A stretch of 45,401 bases of DNA from an uncultured Flavonifractor sp. (GTDB lineage Bacteria > Bacillota > Clostridia > Oscillospirales > Oscillospiraceae): the NCBI GenBank assembly GCA_947384055.1, contig CANDFO010000014.1, positions 1 to 45,401 on the forward strand, given 5' to 3'. Position numbers and translations under genes: made by a program. Below the pieces are notes generated by a model. The model saw only the letters and a list, made by a program, of their open reading frames with translations. It searched no databases and was not told the origin of the DNA. Positions 38,651-45,401 of the stretch are shown in pieces. Positions within the stretch are counted from its first letter, which is position 1. Every line of letters begins with the position of its first letter.

Positions 38651-39844
38651 TCACTGACCTAACGCACGATACAAGAACGTGACAATTTGTCCACGGGTAC
38701 AAGTGAAAGATGGACTGAATGTATTCTTTCCGGTGCCGCTGGTGATTTTCTGCTCCACAGCCCAGGCCACAGCTTGTGCGTAGTTCGCATTGGCGGGAAC
38801 ATCGGTAAAGCTGGCCTTGTTGGAAGTCGAGGGACTTCCTGCCGCTTTCCATATATATTCCACGGTCATGGCGCGGGTACAGTCGATATTCGCGCCGAAA
38901 GTGGTGCCGGACACCATACCCTTTTCAGCGGCCCACACAGCCGCCTTGTAGAAGTAATCAGAGGGCTTAATGTCGGTGAAGGGGTTAGACGCTGTTGGCT
39001 CTGGTGAGCCGTTAGCGCGCCACAGGAAGGTCAAAATCTGTGCTTTACTGCAAGTCACGCCGGGGGAGAATGTGTTCGCGCTGGTGCCACTGGTGATGTC
39101 TTTCTCTACCGCCCATTGTACCGCGTCTGCATAGTAGGCAGTGGGGACCACATCGGTGAAATTAATCGCATCAGGTACTGTGTTCCCGGAGGTGTCCTCA
39201 GCGATGGTGATAAACACCTCATAAGTACCCTCCAATCCCCAATAATCGACCTCTATACGATAGGTGCCGGGAGCGGACAAGGTGGCAGTCGCGCCACGGC
39301 AAAGACCATAGATTTCCTCTACTCTGTCCCATATGTCGGTGGTGCAGTACTCCTCAATGGAGATGTCCTCTATCGCCCCGGACTGGTTCAGAAAAGAAAA
39401 GTAGCCATTAAAGAAGAGCGTATGTTCCTTCAGGACTTTATATGTTTTGTTTGCTGCGTCGTAGGATACCAAATCCACCTGAGCTATGCCTAAAGGAATT
39501 GAGAGCGTCCCAGGCTCGTCCACCACGGGAATGCCCCTCTCTACACCATCTTCCAAGGTTACAATAACCGGTGTACTGGCGGTGTAGACGGGAACCGTAA
39601 ACTGGTAGCCGCTTTCTCCAAATTCTGGATACACCACCGTACCGGTTTGTTTCAAATCAGCGCCGCTGATACTGTATGGACCTATGTCATTGCTGGCACT
39701 GTCGGATTCAACAAAGAAAATGCTGCTGTAATCTTCACTGTGAGTCATCTCAAAGTAGAGTTTCCGGTCTGCGGCCAGAGCAGGGATGGCTAGGCTCAGG
39801 CATATGGTTAGAGCTAGCGCGAGGGATAGAATTTTCTTCTTCAT
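38651..39844 (-). CDS. Secreted SLH-domain protein
   Basis: 397 residues. Signal peptide 1-24 (MKKKILSLALALTICLSLAI). A beta-rich domain of about 200 residues of unknown type follows, including a segment shaped like a carbohydrate-binding or PPC-like fold (APGTYRIEVDYWGLEGTYEVFITI). Three SLH modules then cover about 225-397, each opening FTDV/FTDI and ending in a hydrophobic helix (QILTFLWRANG, MTVEYIWKAAG, QIVTFLYRALG). AGAGAGGAAG precedes the ATG. Base composition is visibly less GC-rich than the neighbours and the segment is bounded by inverted repeats, so acquisition by transfer is plausible. Probably wall-bound. Confidence 0.87.
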   Translation of the reverse strand: MKKKILSLALALTICLSLAIPALAADRKLYFEMTHSEDYSSIFFVESDSASNDIGPYSISGADLKQTGTVVYPEFGESGYQFTVPVYTASTPVIVTLEDGVERGIPVVDEPGTLSIPLGIAQVDLVSYDAANKTYKVLKEHTLFFNGYFSFLNQSGAIEDISIEEYCTTDIWDRVEEIYGLCRGATATLSAPGTYRIEVDYWGLEGTYEVFITIAEDTSGNTVPDAINFTDVVPTAYYADAVQWAVEKDITSGTSANTFSPGVTCSKAQILTFLWRANGSPEPTASNPFTDIKPSDYFYKAAVWAAEKGMVSGTTFGANIDCTRAMTVEYIWKAAGSPSTSNKASFTDVPANANYAQAVAWAVEQKITSGTGKNTFSPSFTCTRGQIVTFLYRALGQ

Positions 39845-40016
39845 CTGTTTTCTTCCTCTCTAAAATCAAAATTTCCAACAAAACCCCGAGGGACGGGCGG
39901 GGGACGCGCCCCCGCCCAAGGGGGCTTGTCGGAAACATAAAAAGCGGTGTTGAGCGTATAACCCAACACCGCCTGACTGAAAATCAATCAAAGCGAAACA
40001 CCAGCCCCATTTCCTG
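39845..40016. other. Leader of the SLH gene and minus-strand terminator
   Basis: Contains a GC-rich hairpin (GGGCGGGG and CCCCGCCC arms near 39895-39920) and, at 39944-39971, stem GCGGTGTTG with CAACACCGC followed on the minus strand by TTTTTATG, which would stop transcription entering from the right. No gene seen. Confidence 0.5.
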
Positions 40017-40045
40017 TTGCAAATTGGACAACATAACAGTATAAT
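40017..40045 (+). promoter_or_regulatory. Orphan plus-strand promoter
   Basis: TTGCAA (40017-40022), exactly 17-nt spacer, TATAAT (40040-40045). No protein gene lies downstream on this strand for about 1.2 kb. Confidence 0.55.
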
Positions 40046-40051
40046 GGGAGA

Positions 40052-40140
40052 TACGGTGTAGTCTATGCAAGACTATGGTGTTGAGTGCTATCATCACTCT
40101 TCATCGGAGCATAGCGGGTTGCCGCCCGCTATGCTCTGCC
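40052..40140 (+). ncRNA. Candidate structured small RNA
   Basis: Downstream of the orphan promoter, three consecutive stem-loops: TAGTCT-ATGCA-AGACTA, GAGTG-CTATCAT-CACTC, and a 12-bp perfect stem GAGCATAGCGGG-TTGCCG-CCCGCTATGCTC ending at 40137. No T-tract follows the last stem, so its 3' end is uncertain. No known family recognised. Confidence 0.35.
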
Positions 40141-40220
40141 GCTATTTATGTTCCCAACATGATTCTACCCCATAGCGGAAGAAATTGCAAGGCCTACACT
40201 ACAAATTCCGAAAGTTTGTG

Positions 40221-40266
40221 AAAAAGACACCCCTGCCCGATTTTGCAATTGGGCAGGGGTGTTTTG
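40221..40266. terminator. Bidirectional terminator, 3' of the YesL-like gene
   Basis: 12-bp perfect stem ACACCCCTGCCC (40227-40238) with GGGCAGGGGTGT (40251-40262), TTTT on the plus side and TTTTT on the minus side. Confidence 0.75.
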
Positions 40267-40292
40267 CTTTTTGCTTTTTCCGCGGGCGCTGG

Positions 40293-40330
40293 GGCTTAAC
40301 CTAATGACATTGCCCGCCCGGGTGGTCCCT
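40293..40330 (+). repeat. Right inverted repeat bounding the SLH segment
   Basis: GGCTTAACCTAATGACATTG and GCCCGCCCGGGTGGTCCCT; the reverse complement matches 38511-38543. It ends 12 bp before the stop of the YesL-like gene. Confidence 0.65.
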
Positions 40331-40341
40331 TTTCATGCATT

Positions 40342-41007
40342 TCAGCCATACTGCCGGATTACCGTGCGGACAAAAAAATTTCCCAGCAGGCAGGGCACGG
40401 AGAAGCCGATAAAAAGCAGATAAATGGCGCTTAACGGGAACTCCAGCGCCGCCGCCAGCAGAAGCCCGTAACAGCATGCCGCCGCCAGCACCGCCCGGAG
40501 AGGCTTGCCGACGCCCAGCACCAGGGACAGGCGGAGCGCCTTACCCCAGGGGTGTCCCGCATCCAGGATGCCGTAGAGGTATGTGGAGGCCAGCATCGTG
40601 ACCAAAAAGATGGTGGAGCACAGGAGAAAGGGGGCAAAAAACAGGGGATTGTCCCCTGCGTACCGCAGGTAAAATCCCGCCCCGAAGCCGGAGCACACCA
40701 GTGGGGCCGCCACCAGAAAAAAGGCCCCGTAAGACCGCTTCCATCCGGTTTTAAAGGCTGTGCGGTAGTGGTACAGGCAGTCCACATTCTGGTCCAGCAC
40801 CATTCGGCGGATGACGGAATTCAGCGCGTAGACAGCGGGGGGAATCGTAACCAGAGGCAGGCAGCTGACCAGAAAAAGCAGGTTGAGCTTAACCAGAGTG
40901 GTGCATTCCACCTGTAAAATCTCTACAAAACGGGCAATTCCGGTCTTTTCCGGCGCGTTAGGGTCAATTCCCGGCCCCGGCGCAGCATAGTCGTTACGGA
41001 ACAGCAA
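40342..41007 (-). CDS. YesL-family (DUF624) membrane protein
   Basis: About 221 residues from TTG 41007, which follows GGAGGAGG by 9 nt and gives the family's usual opening (LFRNDYAAPGPGIDPNAPEKTGI); an ATG at 41052 would add 15 residues lying before that ribosome site. Five or six membrane helices: VKLNLLFLVSCLPLVTIPPA, then helices near residues 100-120, 125-150, 160-190 and 195-215. YesL proteins are encoded beside CUT1 sugar ABC transporters in Firmicutes, as here. Their role is unclear. It is divergent from the ATPase gene. Confidence 0.85.
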   Translation of the reverse strand: MLFRNDYAAPGPGIDPNAPEKTGIARFVEILQVECTTLVKLNLLFLVSCLPLVTIPPAVYALNSVIRRMVLDQNVDCLYHYRTAFKTGWKRSYGAFFLVAAPLVCSGFGAGFYLRYAGDNPLFFAPFLLCSTIFLVTMLASTYLYGILDAGHPWGKALRLSLVLGVGKPLRAVLAAACCYGLLLAAALEFPLSAIYLLFIGFSVPCLLGNFFVRTVIRQYG

Positions 41008-41300
41008 GGCGCTTCCTCCTCCGTTTCTCTGGCGTATGGACGGCAGGCCCATATTTTAGGATATTATACTATATCATGGTCTAAGGCGCTCTTCAACAGC
41101 AAAATAATGATGCTACAGGTAAAAAAGAAATACAGAGGTCGAATGTCACTTTTTTGCCGGATATATCATTTTTTTATCCTTGCCGAGAGAGGGGGTTTGT
41201 GTTATCCTTGCTGCAGTTAAAAGTTTGGACGGACAGCAAAGCGGCAGGCATTCTGCTCCGTCATAAAATTACCCATCAATTTGTACAGGAGGAACCAGCT

Positions 41301-42398
41301 ATGGCAAGCATTACCTTTAAGCACGTAAAAAAAATCTATCCCGGCAACGTCACTGTGGTCCCCGACCTGAACCTGGAGATTCAGGATAAGGAATTTGTCA
41401 TTCTCGTGGGACCCTCTGGCTGCGGTAAATCCACCACCCTGCGTATGATCGCCGGGCTGGAGGACGTCAGCGAGGGCGAGCTCTACATCGGCGACCGGGT
41501 GGTCAACGACGTGGCTCCCAAGGACCGGGACATCGCCATGGTGTTCCAGAATTACGCCCTGTATCCCCACATGACCGTCTATAAAAACATCGCCTTCGGC
41601 CTGAACCTGAAAAAAATGCCCAAGGACGAGATCGACCGCCGGGTCCATGAGGCGGCCCAGGCTCTGGATCTGGAGCCCTTCCTCAACCGCAAGCCCAAGG
41701 CCCTCTCCGGCGGCCAGCGTCAGCGGGTGGCCCTGGGCCGCGCCATGGTCCGCAATCCCGCCGTGTTCCTGCTGGACGAGCCTCTGTCCAACCTGGACGC
41801 CAAGCTGCGCACCGCTATGCGCGCCGAGATCAGCCGCCTGCACAAGCGCCTTCAGACCACCTTTGTCTACGTCACCCACGACCAGACCGAGGCCATGACC
41901 ATGGGCGACCGGATTGTGGTGATGAAAAGCGGCATCATTCAGCAGAACGACACCCCCCAGAACCTCTATGACTTCCCTTGCAATCTCTTTGTGGCGGGCT
42001 TCATCGGCTCCCCTCAGATGAACTTCATAGACGCGGTGATCACTGAGAAAAACGGCGGCTACCGGGCGGAGTTCTGCGGCAGCGGCGTGGACCTGCCCGA
42101 GCGCATGGACAAAAAGGCGCTCGCTTCCTATGTGGGCAAAACTGTGGTGCTGGGCATCCGCCCCGAGGATGTGGACGCCGTTCCCGCCGGGGAGCCACAC
42201 CATCTGGACGCGCAGATTGAAATTGCCGAGCTGATGGGGGCGGAGATCAACCTCCACCTGGACTGCAGAGGGGTCAAGCTGGTGGCCCGCATCGAATCCG
42301 GCTACAAGGGCCGGGAGGGAGACGCCGCCGCCCTGGTGCTGAACACGCAAAAGCTCCATCTGTTTGACAAAGAGACCGAGCAGGCTATTGCCCATTAA
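41301..42398 (+). CDS. ugpC: CUT1 sugar ABC transporter ATPase (MsmX/UgpC type)
   Basis: 365 residues from ATG 41301, which follows AGGAGGAACC; an upstream in-frame start near 41154 lacks a site. Walker A GPSGCGKST, Q-loop FQNYALYPHMTV, signature LSGGQRQRVALGRA, Walker B VFLLDEPLSNLD and switch VTHDQTEAMTMGDR are present. The carboxy-terminal OB-type regulatory domain (VLGIRPEDVDAVP, ELMGAEINLHLDC) places it in the MalK/MsmX/UgpC group, whose members often serve several sugar permeases. It should energise the transporter encoded from 43692 onward. The 41053-41300 gap upstream shows no convincing promoter. Confidence 0.93.
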   Translation: MASITFKHVKKIYPGNVTVVPDLNLEIQDKEFVILVGPSGCGKSTTLRMIAGLEDVSEGELYIGDRVVNDVAPKDRDIAMVFQNYALYPHMTVYKNIAFGLNLKKMPKDEIDRRVHEAAQALDLEPFLNRKPKALSGGQRQRVALGRAMVRNPAVFLLDEPLSNLDAKLRTAMRAEISRLHKRLQTTFVYVTHDQTEAMTMGDRIVVMKSGIIQQNDTPQNLYDFPCNLFVAGFIGSPQMNFIDAVITEKNGGYRAEFCGSGVDLPERMDKKALASYVGKTVVLGIRPEDVDAVPAGEPHHLDAQIEIAELMGAEINLHLDCRGVKLVARIESGYKGREGDAAALVLNTQKLHLFDKETEQAIAH

Positions 42399-42440
42399 TG
42401 TGTCTCGTACTCACGCGGTCAAAAACAGGGAGGTGGACCC

Positions 42441-43325
42441 ATGCCGTCCCGCCAGGAACAGCCCCGCGAAATTTTCCCCGCCCCTCCTGACGAGCTGCTC
42501 AGCAGCCTGCTGGCGCTGCGGTGCGGACGGATTCTGCCCCTGACCCCGGGCGACGCCAAGGCCTGTCTGTGCGGCGCGGGGGAACGCCTGGTCGCCGCGG
42601 CAGTGCGGGGGAGCCTGACCGTCTCCTCCCACGGACAGTATACCCTGCTGTCTCAGGGCCAGGCGCTGGCCCTGGACACCCCGGGGGAGTATACCCTCCA
42701 GGCGGTGTCCGGATGCCTGTGCATGGCTGTCACCCTCGGGGGAGAGCTGGCCGGCCGCCTCCTGGAGGACCGGCTGGAGGCGGGGCAGGCCCTTTTCGTC
42801 CAGGGTGCTCCGGCGGTGCGGACGGCGGTGCTGGCGCTGGCGGTTCTGGAGGATGAGCAGGGCCGGGTGGACGGCGCTCTGGCCTCTTCGTGTGCCTATA
42901 CCCTGCTGACCGGCCTGCGCGGGCTTCCGGCGGAAGCGGACTCTCGGCGGGACTGCCTCTCCCCGCTGGCGGAGTCCGCCGCCGCCATTATCCAGGAGGA
43001 ATTTCCCTACCTGGAGGGTCTGGATGAGTTGGCGGAGCGGCTGGAGGTCTCCAAGGCCCATTTAATCCGCAGTTTCACCAGGGCCGTGGGCATCTCTCCG
43101 GGAAAATATCTGACCCGTGTACGGGTGGAATACGCCAAGCTCCTGCTGCGGGATGAGGACGTTTCCGTCACCTATGTGGCGGAGGCCTCCGGTTTTGCCA
43201 ACGCCAACTACTTTGCCAAGGTATTCCGCCGGGAGACCGGCATGTCGCCCAGCGAATATTTGGAAAGCGCCCCGCCTCAGCCGGGAAAACGGTCCCGTCC
43301 GGGCGGCGCTCCGCCCCTGTGGTAG
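42441..43325 (+). CDS. AraC-family transcriptional regulator
   Basis: 294 residues, ATG preceded by CAGGGAGGTGG. The amino-terminal 170 residues form a cupin-like sensor (VRGSLTVSSHGQYTLLSQGQALAL). The carboxy-terminal pair of helix-turn-helix motifs is typical: DELAERLEVSKAHLIRSFTRAVGISPGKYLTRVRVEYAKLLL is split here as SKAHLIRSFTRAVG and YAKLLLRDEDVSVTYVAEA, with FANANYFAKVFRRETGMSP in the second motif. It probably activates the sugar importer genes around it. It lies 42 nt after the ATPase gene and ends at a terminator. Confidence 0.93.
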   Translation: MPSRQEQPREIFPAPPDELLSSLLALRCGRILPLTPGDAKACLCGAGERLVAAAVRGSLTVSSHGQYTLLSQGQALALDTPGEYTLQAVSGCLCMAVTLGGELAGRLLEDRLEAGQALFVQGAPAVRTAVLALAVLEDEQGRVDGALASSCAYTLLTGLRGLPAEADSRRDCLSPLAESAAAIIQEEFPYLEGLDELAERLEVSKAHLIRSFTRAVGISPGKYLTRVRVEYAKLLLRDEDVSVTYVAEASGFANANYFAKVFRRETGMSPSEYLESAPPQPGKRSRPGGAPPLW

Positions 43326-43344
43326 GGACGAAATTCAATCCCTT

Positions 43345-43382
43345 GCCGCCTCTCCGTTTCACGGAGAGGCGGCGTTCTTTTT
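43345..43382 (+). terminator. Terminator of the ATPase-araC unit
   Basis: 13-bp perfect stem (43345-43357 with 43361-43373) around TTC, followed by GTTCTTTTT, 19 nt after the araC stop. Confidence 0.85.
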
Positions 43383-43594
43383 GTACACATCTGGCTATAT
43401 ATTTGTTATAAACGGAGAATCCAGAAGCTGGTAATTGGATATTTTTACTCATTAGTATGTTAATAGTGCATAAAATAATTCGATATTTTATGTCTATATC
43501 TAACAAAAAATCGGAAAATATATCAGGATGTGGCCTGACATGCGCATATGCAAGCCTATGCAACATTTTGGTATCATTCAAGAATTTCCGACTA
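43383..43594. other. AT-rich regulatory region before the sugar importer
   Basis: About 210 bp of unusually AT-rich DNA between the araC terminator and the importer promoter, without a gene. Repeated TATGCAA/CATATGC-like words occur near 43540-43565 (GCGCATATGCAAGCCTATGCAA), a possible AraC-type binding site by position. No catabolite-repression (cre) box recognised. Confidence 0.45.
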
Positions 43595-43623
43595 TTTACA
43601 GACAGAAATGGCTGTACTATATT
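43595..43623 (+). promoter_or_regulatory. Promoter of the sugar importer operon
   Basis: TTTACA (43595-43600), 17-nt spacer, TATATT (43618-43623), about 68 nt upstream of the binding-protein gene. Confidence 0.6.
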
Positions 43624-43691
43624 TTTAACAAGGAGCCGGGCGTTCAGCGGTACGTGTCCCGGCAAAAATAACATAGAAGAGGAGTGGAGTT

Positions 43692-44990
43692 ATGAAACAG
43701 TTCCCCCGCATCGCCGCCGCAGTTCTGGCCGCCGCGCTGCTGCTGTCCCTGTCCGGGTGCGGCGCGGCCGACGGAAAGACCCATCTGAAATTTCAGATTT
43801 GGGACGTGGCCCAGCGCGACAGTATGCAGGCCATCTGCGATGCCTACACCGAGAAGAACCCCGACGTGGTCATCGAGGTCCAAGTCACCAGCTGGTCGGA
43901 GTACTGGACCAAGCTGGAAGCGGCCGCCGAGAGCAATACCATGCCGGATATCTTCTGGATGCACACGAACCAGATACTGTATTACTCCGACTTTGGGATG
44001 CTGGCGGATGTGACCGACCTGTACGCCGACGAGGACCCCAATTACTACGCCAACCATTTTTCCGACATTTCCATCGGTAACGCCCAGGGCAGCGACGGAC
44101 GGATGTACGGTGTGCCCAAGGACAAGGACAACATCTTCCTGGTGTACAACAAGGAGATGTTCGACCAGGCGGGGGTCTCCTACCCCGACGAGAGCTGGAC
44201 CTGGGACGACCTGGTGTCCGCTTCCCAGCAGATTTACGACAAAACCGGCAAATACGGCTATATGGCTTACAACGACGACCAGATGGGCTACTGGAGCTTT
44301 GTGTACCAGGCCGGCGGCTATATCCTCAACGAGGATAAGACCCGGGCCGGCTTTGACCAGGAGGGCACGAAAAAGGGCATGGAGTTCTACGTAGGTCTCC
44401 AGAGCTATGACTGGTGTCCCAACCAGGCCTATTTCGCCGAGACCGCCCCCGGCACCGCTTTCTTCTCCGAGGTAGGGGCCATGTACATCGAGGGCAACTG
44501 GGAGCTGATGAACAAGGCGGTGAACTTCCCCAATATGGAGGGCAAATGGGATATCGCCGTCATGCCCCGGTGCCCCGACCCCGTCAGCGGGGACGGCCGG
44601 GCCACCATTTCCAACGGTCTGTGTTACTCCACCGCCGCCCACGGCAAGACCCGGGAGATTGCCCTGGACGTGCTGAAGTTCTTCGGCACTGAGGAGGCCC
44701 AGCTGATCGCCAGCTCTTACGGCGCGGCAATCTCCGCCTATAACGGCACCGAGCAGCCCTATTTTGATGCCTTTGAGAAGGCAGGCTACGACCTTAACGT
44801 GGGCATCGTCATGGACCAGTTTGAATACGGCATCCAGAACGTCAATAACGCCGCCCGGCCCAAGTGGAAGAGCCCCGTGCTGGATGAGATGAACAAAGTC
44901 TACAACGGCCAGCAGAGCCTGGAGGCGGCCCTGGCCAATATGCAGGAGATTGTAGACACCGAGACCGCCAAAAAGCTGGCGGGCAACTGA
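43692..44990 (+). CDS. Sugar ABC transporter substrate-binding lipoprotein
   Basis: 432 residues. Signal peptide with lipobox LSGC (Cys23), so it is lipid-anchored on the membrane surface. Family 1 extracellular solute-binding fold: LKFQIWDVAQRDSMQAICDAY, PDIFWMHTNQILYYSDFGML, YGVPKDKDNIFLVYNKEMFDQ, WTWDDLVSASQQIYDK and AMYIEGNWELMNKAV are typical CUT1 segments. Many surface tryptophans and tyrosines fit carbohydrate binding; the sugar is unknown. GAGGAGTGGAG precedes the ATG. The permease gene follows by 14 nt. Confidence 0.94.
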   Translation: MKQFPRIAAAVLAAALLLSLSGCGAADGKTHLKFQIWDVAQRDSMQAICDAYTEKNPDVVIEVQVTSWSEYWTKLEAAAESNTMPDIFWMHTNQILYYSDFGMLADVTDLYADEDPNYYANHFSDISIGNAQGSDGRMYGVPKDKDNIFLVYNKEMFDQAGVSYPDESWTWDDLVSASQQIYDKTGKYGYMAYNDDQMGYWSFVYQAGGYILNEDKTRAGFDQEGTKKGMEFYVGLQSYDWCPNQAYFAETAPGTAFFSEVGAMYIEGNWELMNKAVNFPNMEGKWDIAVMPRCPDPVSGDGRATISNGLCYSTAAHGKTREIALDVLKFFGTEEAQLIASSYGAAISAYNGTEQPYFDAFEKAGYDLNVGIVMDQFEYGIQNVNNAARPKWKSPVLDEMNKVYNGQQSLEAALANMQEIVDTETAKKLAGN

Positions 44991-45004
44991 AAGGAGGGTC
45001 TTCC

Positions 45005-45401
45005 GTGAACAAGGGTATGAAGCTGTCCGCCGCCGCACGGCGGGAAGAAAACTGGGGCTGGATCATGGTGGCCCCCACCATCGTCGGCCTGCTTGTGCTG
45101 AACCTGTGGCCCTTTGTACAGACGCTGTATACCAGCTTCTGCGAGCATCTGGGCTTCGGCCATTACAAATTCATCGGCCTGCAAAATTACATTGAGATGT
45201 TCCAGAACGCCGAGTTCTGGCGGGCCACCTGGAACACCATTCTCTTCTGCATCCTGACCGTACCGCTGGGGCTTTTCCTGTCCCTGCTGGTGGCCATGCT
45301 GCTGAATGCCAAGATCAAGGGCAAGGGCATCTTCCGTACCATCTTTTTCCTGCCCATGGTCTGCGCCCCCGCCGCCGTCACCATGGTGTGGCGCTGGATT
45401 T
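45005..45401 (+). CDS. Sugar ABC transporter permease (partial, runs off the window)
   Basis: GTG 45005 is 6 nt after AAGGAGGG, and the frame stays open to the window end (132 residues): NWGWIMVAPTIVGLLVLNLW (helix 1), PFVQTLYTSFCEHLGF, FIGLQNYIEMF, then FCILTVPLGLFLSLLVAMLL (helix 2), and IFRTIFFLPMVCAPAAVTMV (helix 3). This is the beginning of a MalF/UgpA-type CUT1 permease. The second permease gene usual for the class should follow outside the window. Confidence 0.92.
   Translation, partial: MNKGMKLSAAARREENWGWIMVAPTIVGLLVLNLWPFVQTLYTSFCEHLGFGHYKFIGLQNYIEMFQNAEFWRATWNTILFCILTVPLGLFLSLLVAMLLNAKIKGKGIFRTIFFLPMVCAPAAVTMVWRWI

Overview
The window looks like a chromosome segment of a GC-rich, spore-forming Firmicute, most likely a gut Oscillospiraceae relative (Flavonifractor/Pseudoflavonifractor type). 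This rests on the sporulation protein SpoIIP, a DegV protein, S-layer-homology (SLH) surface proteins, Gram-positive style -35/-10 promoters with strong AGGAGG ribosome sites, a Firmicute infC-rpmI-rplT operon and a YesL-linked sugar ABC locus. The genus is an inference; no rRNA is present to test it.

Layout. 1-375: a probable element boundary, with a tRNA 3'-end-like fragment, stacked hairpins and the stump of a plus-strand gene. 376-6764 (minus): a large secreted M60-type metallopeptidase with dockerin, fibronectin III and discoidin-like parts, translationally coupled to an SLH protein. 7090-12311 (plus): a c-di-GMP/phosphorelay operon (REC-HD-GYP-PAS-GGDEF regulator, Hpt protein, hybrid histidine kinase) joined by two ATGA overlaps and preceded by a structured leader. 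12399-15552 (minus): a metal-responsive operon (ArsR repressor, HMA metallochaperone, methyltransferase, P1B ATPase) with a clear operator. 15716-21350 (minus): an MMPL/RND exporter overlapping a giant GLUG/coiled-coil surface protein. 21574-27589: DegV, SpoIIP, the MetN-MetI importer and a GH3 lipoprotein (NagZ-like).

28077-31266 holds six minus-strand tRNA genes (Gly-TCC, Arg-TCT, His-GTG, Gln-TTG, Lys-TTT, then a separate Gly-GCC), split by a graveyard of insertion-sequence remnants and an amidohydrolase gene. 31432-32827 is the infC-rpmI-rplT operon, with an attenuator-type leader and a non-canonical ATC start for IF3. Then come RidA, a second SLH protein, an XRE/membrane-protein pair, a DUF4230 protein and a third SLH protein in a compositionally different segment bounded by inverted repeats. 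The right end (40342-45401) is a CUT1 sugar-import locus: YesL-like protein, MsmX/UgpC-type ATPase, AraC regulator, lipoprotein binding protein and the start of a permease.

Most novel-looking items: a dispersed intergenic repeat in three copies whose terminal hairpin shows compensatory base changes; a 65-bp near-perfect hairpin bounded by 9-bp direct repeats; a structured leader on the c-di-GMP operon; a methyltransferase set inside a split metal-ATPase operon; two candidate small RNAs; and the inverted-repeat-bounded SLH segment. I saw no CRISPR array, rRNA or complete insertion sequence.
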